Assembly: GCF_004570975.1 (NCBI RefSeq)
Contig: NZ_SPPC01000015.1
Span: 1 to 64,000, forward strand
Direction: 5' to 3'
Origin: Barnesiella sp. WM24
Lineage (GTDB): Bacteria > Bacteroidota > Bacteroidia > Bacteroidales > Muribaculaceae
Length of the DNA: 64,000 bases
The notes below the pieces were generated by a model. The model made no database searches. It had not been told where the DNA came from and worked only from the letters and a program-made list of their open reading frames with translations. Made by a program: the position numbers and the translations under genes. The number at the start of each line of letters is the position of its first letter. Positions within the stretch are counted from its first letter, which is position 1. Shown here one piece after another: positions 36,255 through 45,776 of this stretch.

Positions 36255-37721
36255 TTACTTTGTCTTGCGCACAGGGTCGCAGGTAAGCCCTACGCCAAGC
36301 TTTTTGAATATCTTGTGGTCAACCTCTCCGAGCATTACAGTCGAATGTACCTGACATCCGTTAAGTTCCGGGAGCACTTCAAGCGCACGACGGCAGTTCT
36401 CGTCATCCTTGCTCAACACTGACAGAGCGACAAGTACTTCGTCAGTGTGAAGACGCGGATTACGGCTGCGCAGATAGCAGGTCTTGGTGTGCTGTATAGG
36501 CTCAATCATCGACTGCGGGATTAGTTTTACCGAGTGGTCTATCCCGGCAAGATGCTTGATGGCATTAAGGATGAGAGCCGCGCTCGGTCCAAGCAATTCG
36601 CTTGTCTCAGCCGTGATGATAGTCCCGTCGGCAAGTTCAATCGCAGAACATGGCACACCGCTACGCTCCGCGCGCTCTTTTGCCGCAACAGCCGGACGAC
36701 GGTAAGACGCGTCTATCTTCGCCTGCTTGAACAGCAATGCGATCTTATTGACCTCGCTGTCATTTCCATCGCCAAGGGCAAGGTTGTTAAGGGCAGTGTA
36801 GTAACGGCGGATAATCTCGTTTTTAGACGCCTCACGACACACCTCATCGTCATTTATACAGAATCCTACCATGTTTACGCCCATGTCGGTAGGCGACTTA
36901 TATGGATTCTCGCCATAAATTTCCTCAAACAAAGAGTTCAGGACAGGGAATATCTCAATATCACGGTTATAGTTGATAGCAGTCTTTCCATAAGCCTCCA
37001 GATGGAACGGGTCAATCATATTGACGTCGTTAAGGTCGGCTGTAGCCGCCTCATAGGCGATATTGACCGGATGTTTCAGTGGGAGACTCCATACAGGGAA
37101 TGTCTCAAACTTGGCGTATCCCGCCTCTATACCACGTTTGTGTTCATTATAAAGCTGACTGAGACACACCGCCATCTTGCCGCTGCCCGGGCCCGGAGCT
37201 GTCACAATCACGAGAGGACGAGTGGTCTCTACGTAATCATTCTTTCCAAAACCCTCATCGGAGGCGATAAGCTCCACGTTGGTAGGATAGCCGTCAATGA
37301 TGTAATGGTAATAGGCGTTGATTCCCATGCGTTCGAGACGCTTTCTGAATGAGTCGGCACTGCTCTGCCCGTTGTAATGGGTAATCACGACTGAGCTTAC
37401 CAGGAAGCCGCGATTCTGAAACTCTGTGCGCAGGCGCAGCACATCCATGTCATAAGTGATGCCGAGGTCGGTGCGCACCTTGTTTTTTTCAATATCGAGC
37501 GCACTGATTACAATCACAATCTCAGCGCGGTCGCTAAGTTTTGAAAGCATGCGCAACTTGCTGTCGGGCTGGAATCCCGGAAGCACACGACTTGCATGGT
37601 GGTCATCGAAAAGCTTACCTCCGAGTTCAAGGTAAAGCTTGTTGCCGAACTGAGCTATACGCTCCTGAATATGTTCGGACTGAATTTTGAGATATTTCTC
37701 GTTGTCAAAACCGTATTTCAT
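36255..37721 (-). CDS. DUF1846 family protein
   Basis: 488 residues, close to full length for DUF1846. Recognised by KYGFDNEKYLKIQSEHI at the N-terminus, KLYLELGGKLFDDHHASRVLPGF, VSALDIEKNKVRTDLGITYD, TAPGPGSGKMAVCLSQLYNEHKRGIEAGYAKFETFPVWSLPLKHPVN and NDVNMIDPFHLEAYGKTAINYNRDIEIFP. The APGPGSGKMA segment looks like a nucleotide-binding loop. Biochemical function is not established for the family. It has its own promoter, and the leader would be only a few bases long. Confidence 0.92.
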   Translation of the reverse strand: MKYGFDNEKYLKIQSEHIQERIAQFGNKLYLELGGKLFDDHHASRVLPGFQPDSKLRMLSKLSDRAEIVIVISALDIEKNKVRTDLGITYDMDVLRLRTEFQNRGFLVSSVVITHYNGQSSADSFRKRLERMGINAYYHYIIDGYPTNVELIASDEGFGKNDYVETTRPLVIVTAPGPGSGKMAVCLSQLYNEHKRGIEAGYAKFETFPVWSLPLKHPVNIAYEAATADLNDVNMIDPFHLEAYGKTAINYNRDIEIFPVLNSLFEEIYGENPYKSPTDMGVNMVGFCINDDEVCREASKNEIIRRYYTALNNLALGDGNDSEVNKIALLFKQAKIDASYRRPAVAAKERAERSGVPCSAIELADGTIITAETSELLGPSAALILNAIKHLAGIDHSVKLIPQSMIEPIQHTKTCYLRSRNPRLHTDEVLVALSVLSKDDENCRRALEVLPELNGCQVHSTVMLGEVDHKIFKKLGVGLTCDPVRKTK

Positions 37722-37730
37722 AACGGATTA

Positions 37731-37761
37731 CAAAGGTAGCAAATTTCTCCCTAAAATCCAA
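37731..37761 (-). promoter_or_regulatory. Promoter of the DUF1846 gene (minus strand)
   Basis: Minus strand TTG (37759-37761), 20-base spacer, TACCTTTG (37731-37738). Start near 37725 is only a few bases from the ATG at 37721, so the mRNA would be nearly leaderless. Confidence 0.65.
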
Positions 37762-37887
37762 ATCCCACAATCCGGCCGACACCAAATGTCTTTAGTTAAT
37801 TCATCTTCCGAGAGCTATACCCCGTCATAGTGAACAAAGACATAACAGGTCATTTTCATCTCAAAATGCAGATAATGCAGGCTACAA

Positions 37888-39270
37888 TTAATGATTGATT
37901 ACCTGCCAATAACCGCCACGAGCTGCACCGACACGCCTAATTACGCCGTCCGATTGCAATTTCTTGATATGCTTGGAAACAGCTCGGTCAGATATGGAAA
38001 GTATTGTCGCAAGCTCATTAATTGTCACTAACGGATTATCCTTCATTTCACGGACTATCCTGTCACGAGTTTTCTCTGAACTTTTTCCTGAACCTTTCTC
38101 TGAACTTTTTTCTGAACTTTGATGTCGGTTTATTTCAGTAGTGCCTCCAAGATTGACTGCCTCAAATCTTTCACGAGGAATATAAACAGTTACACCACCT
38201 TGTTCTACTGAAAAGGTCGGTGGAGTCAATCCCTCGCCCTTAAAGCCATTGACTATTTTTTCGATGCCACGTCCCCACGCTTCAATGAATCCCGCTCGAT
38301 AGAATGCCTCTGCCATCTTTGGGTTGCGAGGTTTGGAAGTATGCTTATCCATCAGTTTCTCTATCGATAAATCTTCCGGCAGTTTACCTTCATTCCACAG
38401 TCTGATATGGTCACTGTAGATACTCATCTGCGTCCATGTCCCTTGATAATCCCTGTGGACTATTGAATTGCAGATTATTTCACGCAATGCTTCCTCCGGG
38501 ATTTCAAGCGGTTCAACACGTTGTAATCCCCTGTAATGGATTGGTCGAATAAGATATTTATCGTCTAAAGTACGTAGCACTCTCTCCGGCATCTGTATGA
38601 GATTGCCATTAATAATCTCCTGGCTCAATAGGTCGAAATTTGTAGCGCCAAAACGACCAATCTTGAAACTCGAAGTAATAAAACGCCTCTGAGGATATTT
38701 GCCGAATAACAGAATGGCGCCATTGCAAGGCACACCGTCCTCCATCAGCCCAAGATTAGAAATAACCTCCTCCGGCGTGGAACTGTCAACATCCGGCGAC
38801 ATTCTTTTCTCCTTGATTCCTTTCTTTAGAAAATACTTTATAGCCTCCGGATCAATGTCGTCCATCGTTGCACCATAACAAGGCATATCCTCCCAACTCC
38901 TCCCAAACTTCTTCATCAGAAACTGTTGCAGAGCAACTCCTCTTAATTCCTGATTGGTGGCACCACTGCGAACATAAAACGCCCCCTTATAAGAGATAGG
39001 GATATTGGAGTGGTCGATATCAATCTCGATTATATCCTTGCCTTCTTGTACGATATGGCTGACTGTAGGCACGATTCCAAGCATGGTTACAATCTTGTTT
39101 GGAATATCCTCCAACTGCTGATGCAGATGCGACACACCAATGAGCGCCATATCATCGCCAATACCGATGTATATCCTGCCTCCCTGTGCGTTAGCAAAGC
39201 CGCATACCCACTTCAGGTATTCGTCCTTCCATATCCGCTTATATTCAATATTTTGGTTTTCGTTGTTCAT
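37888..39270 (-). CDS. AlbA/Schlafen-type putative transcriptional regulator
   Basis: 460 residues. AlbA_2 (Schlafen AAA_4) domain at residues 5-120 (NIEYKRIWKDEYLKWVCGFANAQGGRIYIGIGDD), a HATPase_c_4-like region (IPEEALREIICNSIVHRDYQGTWTQMSIYSDHIRLWNEGKLPE and RAGFIEAWGRGIEKIV), then a linker made of the repeat SSEK/GSGK and a C-terminal winged helix (LVTINELATILSISDRAVSKHIKKLQSDGVIRRVG). The linker is encoded by four 12-base units. This domain set is common in Bacteroidetes with unknown target. It lies 35 bases downstream of the alkaline phosphatase gene on the same strand. Confidence 0.88.
   Translation of the reverse strand: MNNENQNIEYKRIWKDEYLKWVCGFANAQGGRIYIGIGDDMALIGVSHLHQQLEDIPNKIVTMLGIVPTVSHIVQEGKDIIEIDIDHSNIPISYKGAFYVRSGATNQELRGVALQQFLMKKFGRSWEDMPCYGATMDDIDPEAIKYFLKKGIKEKRMSPDVDSSTPEEVISNLGLMEDGVPCNGAILLFGKYPQRRFITSSFKIGRFGATNFDLLSQEIINGNLIQMPERVLRTLDDKYLIRPIHYRGLQRVEPLEIPEEALREIICNSIVHRDYQGTWTQMSIYSDHIRLWNEGKLPEDLSIEKLMDKHTSKPRNPKMAEAFYRAGFIEAWGRGIEKIVNGFKGEGLTPPTFSVEQGGVTVYIPRERFEAVNLGGTTEINRHQSSEKSSEKGSGKSSEKTRDRIVREMKDNPLVTINELATILSISDRAVSKHIKKLQSDGVIRRVGAARGGYWQVINH
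38071..38118 (-). repeat. Four 12-base tandem repeats coding an SSEK linker
   Basis: Units at 38071-38082, 38083-38094, 38095-38106 and 38107-38118 read TTTCTCTGAACT or close variants on the plus strand. On the coding strand they give SEK-type tetrapeptides. Copy number could vary without breaking the frame. Confidence 0.7.
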
Positions 39271-39305
39271 CTCAGAAGCAAGAATTCACTTTTAGACCCC
39301 GGCGA

Positions 39306-40709
39306 TTATTCGCCGAGGGTCAGAGAGCGGATTATCCGGGGGATGTCGGTATTATTGACCACGTGGGTAAACTTCTCAGAGCCGTTTCCTATGGCAAATA
39401 CCGGCACCGGATTTGCCGTGTGGTTATGGCTTATGAAGTCAGTGCCCACCCAGTAATTATAGATTCTGAAAGCTTCGATGACAAACTCACTGAATGTGTT
39501 ATAAAGCCCCTTTTCATCATTTGACTCACGCGCCAGAAAAGTACGGTCAAACGCAGCACGCAGGCGGTTGGTCTGCTCTTCGGTAAGAGGGACAGCCGTC
39601 CAGAAGCCGAGTTTAGACTGCAAGAGGTCACGCATCTCATCCCACGATATAGTCTTTCCATCCTTCACTATGTCGCGGCAATAGTCGGCGAGGCGGTCTT
39701 TGCTTATACGCTGGGTATCCACGAGTGCGAGATCCACATATCCATAATGGTCGGGGTGACCGATAGCCATGCCGCCTGTATCATGGTCGGCGGTAATCAC
39801 GATGAGCGTCTCTTCGGGATGGGCAAGATAGAAATCATATGCGACACGGATTACATCTTGAAAGTTAAGCACCTCCTTGATTACTCCGCCGGGGTCATTG
39901 GCATGGGCGGCGTGGTCGATGTTTCCACCTTCAATCATCATGAAAAATTTATCGGGCGACTTTGCCGACACATGGTCGAGAGCGACTTTGGTGAGCGACG
40001 GCAGATTCATGGCTCCGGGTATCGAGTCAATCGTATATCCGATATTATTACCGTTGCCCCACACATTTTCCGGGCTTAACACCCACAGACGGTCGACCTT
40101 ACCGGCAAGTTCAGAACCCGCCTCTGTGCCATAGGCAATTTCTATACCTGCGTCCTTAATCATCGCCGGCACCTCGTTAGGCTTGCCTTCCTTGTCAGCC
40201 ACGCCACGCAGCGACGCTCCGCCAAGAAAGTCATAGCCCGAGGCTACCGCCTCCTTGTCAATTTCATAATACATCCATCGCGCGGGCTGATGAGCATAGA
40301 ACGCAGCCGGAGTCGCATCGTCGGGCGCGACAGAAGTCAGCACGCCAACACCCCATCCGGCATCCTTGAGGTCACGCGCGATTGACACATAATGCTCCAC
40401 CGAGTCAGGTGCAAGTCCAAGCATATTATTTTTTGTCTTATATCCTGTAGACAAAGCCGTGCCGGCAGCGGCAGAATCGGTCACCGGTGCTGACGCAGAA
40501 TAGGTCCATGCCTGAGAAGCCACCGGAAACTGCATCATCAGCAATGGCTCGTCGGCACCTCTCACTATACGATTATAATATTGAGCGGCATTGACATGCC
40601 CCATGCCCATACCGTCACCTATCAGATAAAATACATATTTCACCTCGGCAGAAACTCCGAGTACACATAAACCGGTCAACACCGTTGCAAGAATCCTGTG
40701 TAATTTCAT
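39306..40709 (-). CDS. Alkaline phosphatase (PhoA-type)
   Basis: 467 residues. Signal peptide (ILATVLTGLCVLGVSA). Metal and nucleophile motifs: FYLIGDGMGMGHVNAAQ (first metal Asp), SAPVTDSAAAGTALSTGYKT (nucleophilic Ser after TD), EGGNIDHAAHAND, and VITADHDTGGMAIG. These fit the alkaline phosphatase family acting in the periplasm on phosphomonoesters. Slightly long C-terminus with no extra domain recognised. GH3 lies upstream and the AlbA-type gene downstream, with 35-base gaps both sides. Confidence 0.92.
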   Translation of the reverse strand: MKLHRILATVLTGLCVLGVSAEVKYVFYLIGDGMGMGHVNAAQYYNRIVRGADEPLLMMQFPVASQAWTYSASAPVTDSAAAGTALSTGYKTKNNMLGLAPDSVEHYVSIARDLKDAGWGVGVLTSVAPDDATPAAFYAHQPARWMYYEIDKEAVASGYDFLGGASLRGVADKEGKPNEVPAMIKDAGIEIAYGTEAGSELAGKVDRLWVLSPENVWGNGNNIGYTIDSIPGAMNLPSLTKVALDHVSAKSPDKFFMMIEGGNIDHAAHANDPGGVIKEVLNFQDVIRVAYDFYLAHPEETLIVITADHDTGGMAIGHPDHYGYVDLALVDTQRISKDRLADYCRDIVKDGKTISWDEMRDLLQSKLGFWTAVPLTEEQTNRLRAAFDRTFLARESNDEKGLYNTFSEFVIEAFRIYNYWVGTDFISHNHTANPVPVFAIGNGSEKFTHVVNNTDIPRIIRSLTLGE

Positions 40710-40744
40710 GATAATAATATTTTAATATTTGTTTAATAATCCAC

Positions 40745-42256
40745 TTATCCCATCAGTTTCAGCATCGACTCCATAAGTCGCCTGTCATTAGTAAGCCGAG
40801 GCACTTTGCGCTGTCCCCCGAGCTTGCCCGTAGAGGCGAGCCATCGGTCAAAGAGCCCCTGAGGCGCCTTGACTACAGTGAGTCTGTCGAGGAATATGCC
40901 GCCGGAACGTTTGGCGTCATAGTCGGAGTTTTCTTTACGGAGATTGCTGTCAAGTTCGTCGGCAAACCGCTCCAGCGCCACCGGCTCCTTTGAAAACTCA
41001 ATAAGCCATTCATGTCGGCCTCGCGTACGGTCGCCGGCATATATCGGTGCCGCCGTATAATTGGCGATCTCACAGCCAAGGCTACGGCATGTCGCCGTGA
41101 TAGCAGCATCGGCATTATGAACCATCAGTTCCTCCCCAAACGCATTGATAAAATGTTTTGTCCTGCCGCTTATGACAATCTTGAGAGGATTGACCGAGGT
41201 GACGGTCACAGTATCGCCGAGTTTATAGCGCCAAAGCCCGTTGCATGACGTTATCACAAGGGAATATGTGGCGCCCTCGCTCACCTCCCAGGCGGCAATC
41301 GCACGGTCGGTCTCCTTGCCGTTGGCATCAAGAGGGATGAATTCATAAAACACCCCGATATCCATCAGCAGCAACATGCCCGGAGTGTCGATGTCACACT
41401 GCACGGCAAAAAATCCTTCCGACGCATTATATGTCTCAAGATAGCGCATGCGCGCCGGGTCAATTATATGATTATACTGCTCGCGGTAAGGCTCAAACGC
41501 TATTCCACCATGGAAAAACACCTCAAGGTTGCGCCACACTTCATGCAGTTCCGATGCACCCGAAGCCTTCATGACCTCTTTCAACACTGTAAGGAACCAT
41601 GACGGCACTCCCGACAGATTGGTGACATTTTCATGAAGCGAAGCCTTGACAAGCGCGGGGAGCTTACGCGACCAGTCTTCCATCAAGGCTACCCGCTTTG
41701 ACGGAATCCTGACCATGTTGGCAAGGGGGTTGATATTTTCTATGAGATTGGCAGAGAGGTCACCCACGACTACCCCCTCGGGGAGATTAAGCTCATTGGC
41801 AAAGCTTCCTCCGAGGATAAAGCCTTTGCCGTCAAACATGCGGCTGTCAGGGTATAATGTCAGATAGCGAGCCACTACATCAAAGCCGCCGGCATAATGA
41901 TTGCGGCTAAACGAATCACGGGTGACAGGCACATATTTGCTCTTTCCGTCAGATGTGCCGGAGGACTGGGCAAAATTGCGGGTCACGCCACGCCATAACA
42001 CGTCACGTTCGCCATCAATCATGCGTAGCACAAGCGGACGCAGGTCGGAATAATCGTGGAGGGGGACACGCTCCCTGTACTCTTCATAGGATTTCACACC
42101 GCGAAAACCAAACAACTCCTCGGCTACCGTGCCACGACCACAAGCAAGGAGGTCAGCGAGTTCACGCCGCTGCACAGTCTCTGCATCAAGCGCGTTGCGG
42201 TAGGCAATGCGCGCTCGACGGGTAAACAGCGGGCGGATAATAGACGTCAGATTCAT
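40745..42256 (-). CDS. GH3 auxin-responsive-promoter-family acyl-adenylating protein
   Basis: 503 residues. GH3 family phrases: SYEEYRERVPLHDYSDLRPLVLRMIDGE, NFAQSSGTSDGKSKYVPVTRDSF (ATP/AMP P-loop-like SSGTSDGKSK), YNASEGFFAVQCD, CNGLWRYKLGDTVTVTS and SGRTKHFINAFGEELMVHNAD. Plant GH3 enzymes join amino acids to acyl acids through an adenylate; bacterial members have unknown substrates. It shares a compact divergent promoter region with the small lipoprotein gene at 42338. Confidence 0.9.
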   Translation of the reverse strand: MNLTSIIRPLFTRRARIAYRNALDAETVQRRELADLLACGRGTVAEELFGFRGVKSYEEYRERVPLHDYSDLRPLVLRMIDGERDVLWRGVTRNFAQSSGTSDGKSKYVPVTRDSFSRNHYAGGFDVVARYLTLYPDSRMFDGKGFILGGSFANELNLPEGVVVGDLSANLIENINPLANMVRIPSKRVALMEDWSRKLPALVKASLHENVTNLSGVPSWFLTVLKEVMKASGASELHEVWRNLEVFFHGGIAFEPYREQYNHIIDPARMRYLETYNASEGFFAVQCDIDTPGMLLLMDIGVFYEFIPLDANGKETDRAIAAWEVSEGATYSLVITSCNGLWRYKLGDTVTVTSVNPLKIVISGRTKHFINAFGEELMVHNADAAITATCRSLGCEIANYTAAPIYAGDRTRGRHEWLIEFSKEPVALERFADELDSNLRKENSDYDAKRSGGIFLDRLTVVKAPQGLFDRWLASTGKLGGQRKVPRLTNDRRLMESMLKLMG

Positions 42257-42272
42257 AAAGTTTTCTTTCGTG

Positions 42273-42316
42273 TTTCAACAAAGTTACGCTAATTTTGTTG
42301 AAATTTTATGTTGAAA
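42273..42316. promoter_or_regulatory. Divergent promoter with inverted and direct repeats
   Basis: TTTCAACAAA (42273-42282) and TTTGTTGAAA (42294-42303) form a perfect 10-base inverted repeat with an 11-base spacer; TGTTGAAA recurs at 42309-42316. Opposed -7-like boxes TAACTTTG (minus, 42279-42286) and TAATTTTG (plus, 42290-42297) lie inside it. The -33 elements are poor, so an activator may be needed (inference). Confidence 0.45.
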
Positions 42317-42337
42317 CTATAAATAAATGATTCCGGA

Positions 42338-42688
42338 ATGAAGAAGACCCTGTTAATCAGCATGCTCATCGCCATGATGTCGATAACCTTGACCTCATGT
42401 GACCCCGATGACGATTACTACTATTATGACGCACCGTTTTTAGGCTCATGGATGAGTGACGACCACTCGTCAAGTTTTACTTTTTATGCCAACGGCACAG
42501 GGGTTTACACCGACTTTTATACCAATTCCTCCACGTCAATCACTTGGGAGGCTGACGATTATAATCTATGGATATATCCCAACGACGGATGGGGCGACAC
42601 GTGGAGCTACCAGTGGGACGTTTATGGCAACACTCTCGAACTCTTCGACCTCGACTACGGCGGGTACATATATTACTATGCCTACTGA
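42338..42688 (+). CDS. Small lipoprotein, lipocalin-like
   Basis: 116 residues. Lipobox LTSC (Cys21) followed by an acidic and aromatic stretch (DPDDDYYYYDAPFLGSWMSDD). The rest is a small beta sandwich or barrel of lipocalin-like type (SSFTFYANGTGVYTDFY, SITWEADDYNLWIYPND, WDVYGNTLELFDLDYGGYIYYY). Very tyrosine-rich. Function unknown; divergent from the GH3 gene. Confidence 0.75.
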   Translation: MKKTLLISMLIAMMSITLTSCDPDDDYYYYDAPFLGSWMSDDHSSSFTFYANGTGVYTDFYTNSSTSITWEADDYNLWIYPNDGWGDTWSYQWDVYGNTLELFDLDYGGYIYYYAY

Positions 42689-42787
42689 CAGCATGTCACG
42701 TAGAGCATGCTCCTGACATAATTTTGCCGCGCCACCTGCAAATTCACCTTGCCGGTGGATTCTGCACTAATTTTTAACAATGTATAT

Positions 42788-42818
42788 TTGGGCATTAGCT
42801 GAAAATGACGTAACTTTG
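42788..42818 (+). promoter_or_regulatory. metK promoter
   Basis: TTG (42788-42790), 20 bases, TAACTTTG (42811-42818). Start expected near 42824, giving a leader of about 180 bases that holds the riboswitch and terminator. Confidence 0.75.
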
Positions 42819-42842
42819 CGGCACAATTATCGGATGATTTAT

Positions 42843-42895
42843 CCGGGTGGAGAAATTTGGCTGCTTGCAACCACTAAAAAAAATGCTAAAACCGC
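42843..42895 (+). ncRNA. SAM-II-like riboswitch before metK
   Basis: Sequence shows stem P1 GTGG (42847-42850)/CCAC (42871-42874), a loop AAATTTGGCTGCTTGCAA and the 3' segment AAAAATGCTAAAACC. The AUUU....UUGCAA loop and the A-rich strand ending in GCUAAAA match the SAM-II (metA-type) pseudoknot as I recall it. The position in the leader of metK (SAM synthetase) is the expected one for feedback control. The 5' strand CCGGGUGGAG (42843-42852) is complementary to the 5' arm of the terminator downstream, so the aptamer and antiterminator exclude each other. A covariance search was not possible here. Confidence 0.72.
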
Positions 42896-42939
42896 ACGAT
42901 TTTATTATTGAAATCCATAAGGTTTTTGAATAGATTTTG

Positions 42940-42977
42940 CTCCGCCCGGCAATCTGCCGACGTGGAGATTTTTTTAT
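42940..42977 (+). terminator. Attenuator terminator of the metK leader
   Basis: Outer stem CTCCGC (42940-42945)/GTGGAG (42962-42967) with one G-T pair, inner stem CGGCA (42947-42951)/TGCCG (42955-42959), loop ATC, followed by a run of seven T (42969-42975). Its 5' arm can instead pair over 10 bases with the riboswitch 5' strand. Confidence 0.8.
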
Positions 42978-43005
42978 TACAATGATATAAACCGACAAAA
43001 ACAAT

Positions 43006-44292
43006 ATGGAAAATTATCTTTTTACATCTGAATCGGTATCGGAAGGGCACCCCGACAAGGTTGCCGACCAGATTTCCGATGCCATACTTGATGAATTTCT
43101 CGCCCATGACCCCAATTCAAAGGTGGCGTGTGAAACTCTTGTAACCACCGGTCAGGTCGTAGTTGCCGGCGAGGTGAAGAGCAATGCATACATCGACCTC
43201 ATGGACGTGACCCGCAGAGTTATCAACAACATAGGCTACGACCGAAGCGAGCTGAAATTTGACGGCAACGCGTGCGGAGTGTTCTCGGCTCTTCACGAGC
43301 AGAGCGCCGACATAAACCGAGGTGTCGAAAGAGCCGTTGAAGAAGAACAGGGCGCGGGCGACCAGGGCATGATGTTTGGCTACGCTTGTAGCGAAACACC
43401 CAATTACATGCCGCTGCCGCTTGACCTGAGCCACTTGTTGCTGCGCGAGCTGTCGGCAATACGCCGCGAAGGCATCGAGATGAAGTATCTGCGTCCCGAC
43501 GCCAAAAGCCAGGTGACTGTGGAATATTCGCCTCAGGGCGAACCGGTGCGCATCCACACGGTAGTCATCTCCACCCAGCACGACGAGTTCATTCCCGCAG
43601 AAGACGCCGGCAGCCAGGAAAAGGCTGACGAGATGATGCTCGCCAAAATACGCAGCGACATTGAAACCATTCTCCTGCCGCGTGTCAAAGAGAAGCTTCC
43701 CACCGACGTGAAAGCACTGTTTGACGACAGGCTGATTCTGCACGTGAATCCTACAGGAAAATTTGTCATCGGCGGTCCTCACGGCGACACCGGACTTACC
43801 GGACGCAAGATTATCGTGGACACCTATGGCGGAAGAGGCGCCCACGGCGGAGGTGCATTCTCAGGCAAAGACCCCTCGAAGGTAGACCGTTCTGCAGCAT
43901 ATGCAGCCCGCCACATAGCCAAGAACCTCGTTGCCGCAGGTGTGGCGCGCGAGGCCCTCGTGCAGGTTGCCTATGCCATTGGTGTAGCCCGTCCGGTAAG
44001 CTTGTATGTAAACACGCGCGGCACGGCAAACGTGGCGATGAGCGACGCAGAGATTTCAGAAAAAGTCAACGAATTGTTTGACATGCGACCCAATGCGATA
44101 GAAAAGCGGCTGAAACTTCGCGCTCCCATCTATCAGGAGACCGCATCTTATGGACACGTAGGGCGTGAACCTCAAATCGTAAAGAAGACTTTTGAGTCAA
44201 AATACGAGCCGACCAAGACTATCGAAGTGGAGCTCTTCACCTGGGAAAAACTTGACATGATAGAACCTATAAAAAAGGCCTTCGGTCTATGA
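43006..44292 (+). CDS. metK: S-adenosylmethionine synthetase
   Basis: 428 residues. MAT signatures: [20 protein letters not shown] at the N-terminus (ATP/metal His and Asp), [12 protein letters not shown] (hexapeptide loop), [12 protein letters not shown] and [23 protein letters not shown] (P-loop). Makes SAM from methionine and ATP. Slightly longer than E. coli MetK (384) as in many Bacteroidetes. Expression is probably set by the SAM-II-like riboswitch and terminator in the leader. It converges on asnS across a bidirectional terminator. Confidence 0.97.
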   Translation: MENYLFTSESVSEGHPDKVADQISDAILDEFLAHDPNSKVACETLVTTGQVVVAGEVKSNAYIDLMDVTRRVINNIGYDRSELKFDGNACGVFSALHEQSADINRGVERAVEEEQGAGDQGMMFGYACSETPNYMPLPLDLSHLLLRELSAIRREGIEMKYLRPDAKSQVTVEYSPQGEPVRIHTVVISTQHDEFIPAEDAGSQEKADEMMLAKIRSDIETILLPRVKEKLPTDVKALFDDRLILHVNPTGKFVIGGPHGDTGLTGRKIIVDTYGGRGAHGGGAFSGKDPSKVDRSAAYAARHIAKNLVAAGVAREALVQVAYAIGVARPVSLYVNTRGTANVAMSDAEISEKVNELFDMRPNAIEKRLKLRAPIYQETASYGHVGREPQIVKKTFESKYEPTKTIEVELFTWEKLDMIEPIKKAFGL

Positions 44293-44320
44293 CCTTCCCG
44301 AGACGAAAGTCGACAAAAAC

Positions 44321-44350
44321 AGAAGAGCCGGGCATAAACCCGGCTCTTCT
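44321..44350. terminator. Bidirectional terminator between metK and asnS
   Basis: Twelve-base perfect arms AGAAGAGCCGGG (44321-44332) and CCCGGCTCTTCT (44339-44350), loop CATAAA. The minus-strand product is followed by GTTTTTG; the plus strand by a weaker TATATA. Confidence 0.8.
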
Positions 44351-44370
44351 TATATACTCATGTATTTCGC

Positions 44371-45759
44371 TTAAAATTCTGCGTTGTTGGGAGTACGAGG
44401 GAACGGAATGACATCGCGGATGTTGGTCATACCTGTCACGAAAAGCACAAGACGCTCAAATCCGAGACCGAATCCTGCATGAGGCACAGTACCGAAACGA
44501 CGGGTGTCAAGATACCACCACATGTCTTTCATCGGGATATCAAGCTCCTCGATTCGCTTGCTCAGTTTGTCAAAGTTCTCCTCACGCTCTGAACCGCCGA
44601 TTATCTCTCCGATTTTCGGGAAAAGCACGTCCATCGCACGCACAGTCTTGTCATCTTCATTCAGCTTCATGTAAAACGCCTTTATCTCCTTAGGATAATC
44701 GGTAAGTATAACAGGCTTCTTGAAGTGTTCCTCGACAAGGAAACGCTCATGCTCGCTCTGAAGGTCGGCGCCCCAGTAAACCGGGAATTCAAACTTGTGA
44801 CCCGATTCCTCAAGAATCTTCACACCCTCAGTGTAGGTCAAGCGCACAAACTCATTGTCAAGGACAAATTTTAGACGGTCGACAAGTTCCGCATCATAGT
44901 GTTCAGCAAGGAAGTCGATGTCATCTTTGCAATGTTCAAGCGCATAGGCGATACAATATTTTATAAAGTCTTCGGCAAGATCCATGTTGTCGGTGATGTC
45001 GAAGAAGGCTACCTCAGGCTCAATCATCCAGAACTCCGAGAGGTGACGCGGAGTGTTGGAGTTTTCGGCACGGAATGTCGGTCCGAAAGTATAGATTGCG
45101 CCAAGAGCAGTGGCACCAAGCTCGCCTTCAAGCTGACCCGAGACGGTGAGGGCGGTAGGCTTGCCGAAGAAGTCGGCAGAATAGTCGACCTTTCCGTCAT
45201 CACATTTAGGGATATTGTTAAGGTCAAGCGTGGTCACCTGAAACATTGCACCTGCACCTTCACAATCGCTCGCAGTGATAAGAGGCGTGTTCAGATAGAA
45301 GAAACCTCTTTCCTGGAAAAACTTGTGGATGGCAAATGCAAGAGCGCTGCGCACACGGAGTATGGCGCCGAAAGTGTTGGTGCGGGGACGAAGATGAGCT
45401 TTCTCGCGCAGGAATTCAAGGGTGTGACCCTTTTTCTGCAACGGATAGTTCTCAGGATCGGCTGTTCCGAATATCTCAAGCGACTTAGCCTGGACTTCGA
45501 CGCTCTGACCTTTGCCCATCGACTCTACAAGCACACCGTCGACCTTAATCGAGGAACCGGTGGTGATAGGTTTCAGCTGCTCGTCAGTAAACTGTGTCAT
45601 GTCAAACACAATCTGCACGTTTTTAACCGTAGAACCATCATTCAGGGCAACAAACTGCACATGCTTGTTGCCTCGGCGGGTACGCACCCACCCCATCACA
45701 CACACTTCCTTGCCGAGATACTCAGGCTTAAAAAGGTCGGTTATCTTAGTTCTTTTCAT
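44371..45759 (-). CDS. asnS: Asparagine--tRNA ligase
   Basis: 462 residues. N-terminal OB-fold anticodon-binding domain ([26 protein letters not shown]), class II core with motif 2 [25 protein letters not shown] and motif 3 [27 protein letters not shown]. The [15 protein letters not shown] run and PNNAEF end favour AsnRS over AspRS. Charges tRNA-Asn in the cytoplasm. It lies 17 bases downstream of the pseudouridine synthase gene on the same strand. Confidence 0.96.
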   Translation of the reverse strand: MKRTKITDLFKPEYLGKEVCVMGWVRTRRGNKHVQFVALNDGSTVKNVQIVFDMTQFTDEQLKPITTGSSIKVDGVLVESMGKGQSVEVQAKSLEIFGTADPENYPLQKKGHTLEFLREKAHLRPRTNTFGAILRVRSALAFAIHKFFQERGFFYLNTPLITASDCEGAGAMFQVTTLDLNNIPKCDDGKVDYSADFFGKPTALTVSGQLEGELGATALGAIYTFGPTFRAENSNTPRHLSEFWMIEPEVAFFDITDNMDLAEDFIKYCIAYALEHCKDDIDFLAEHYDAELVDRLKFVLDNEFVRLTYTEGVKILEESGHKFEFPVYWGADLQSEHERFLVEEHFKKPVILTDYPKEIKAFYMKLNEDDKTVRAMDVLFPKIGEIIGGSEREENFDKLSKRIEELDIPMKDMWWYLDTRRFGTVPHAGFGLGFERLVLFVTGMTNIRDVIPFPRTPNNAEF

Positions 45760-45776
45760 TGCAATTGGTAAATAAA

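Noticed and set aside
42843-42895. SAM-I (S-box) riboswitch
   Set aside because: The GCUAAA and GCAACC pieces recall the S-box, but there is no K-turn helix P2 or four-way junction; the single stem with a UUGCAA loop and A-rich tail fits SAM-II better.
43117-43845. 242-codon minus-strand frame opposite metK
   Set aside because: Antisense shadow of a conserved gene; no domain.
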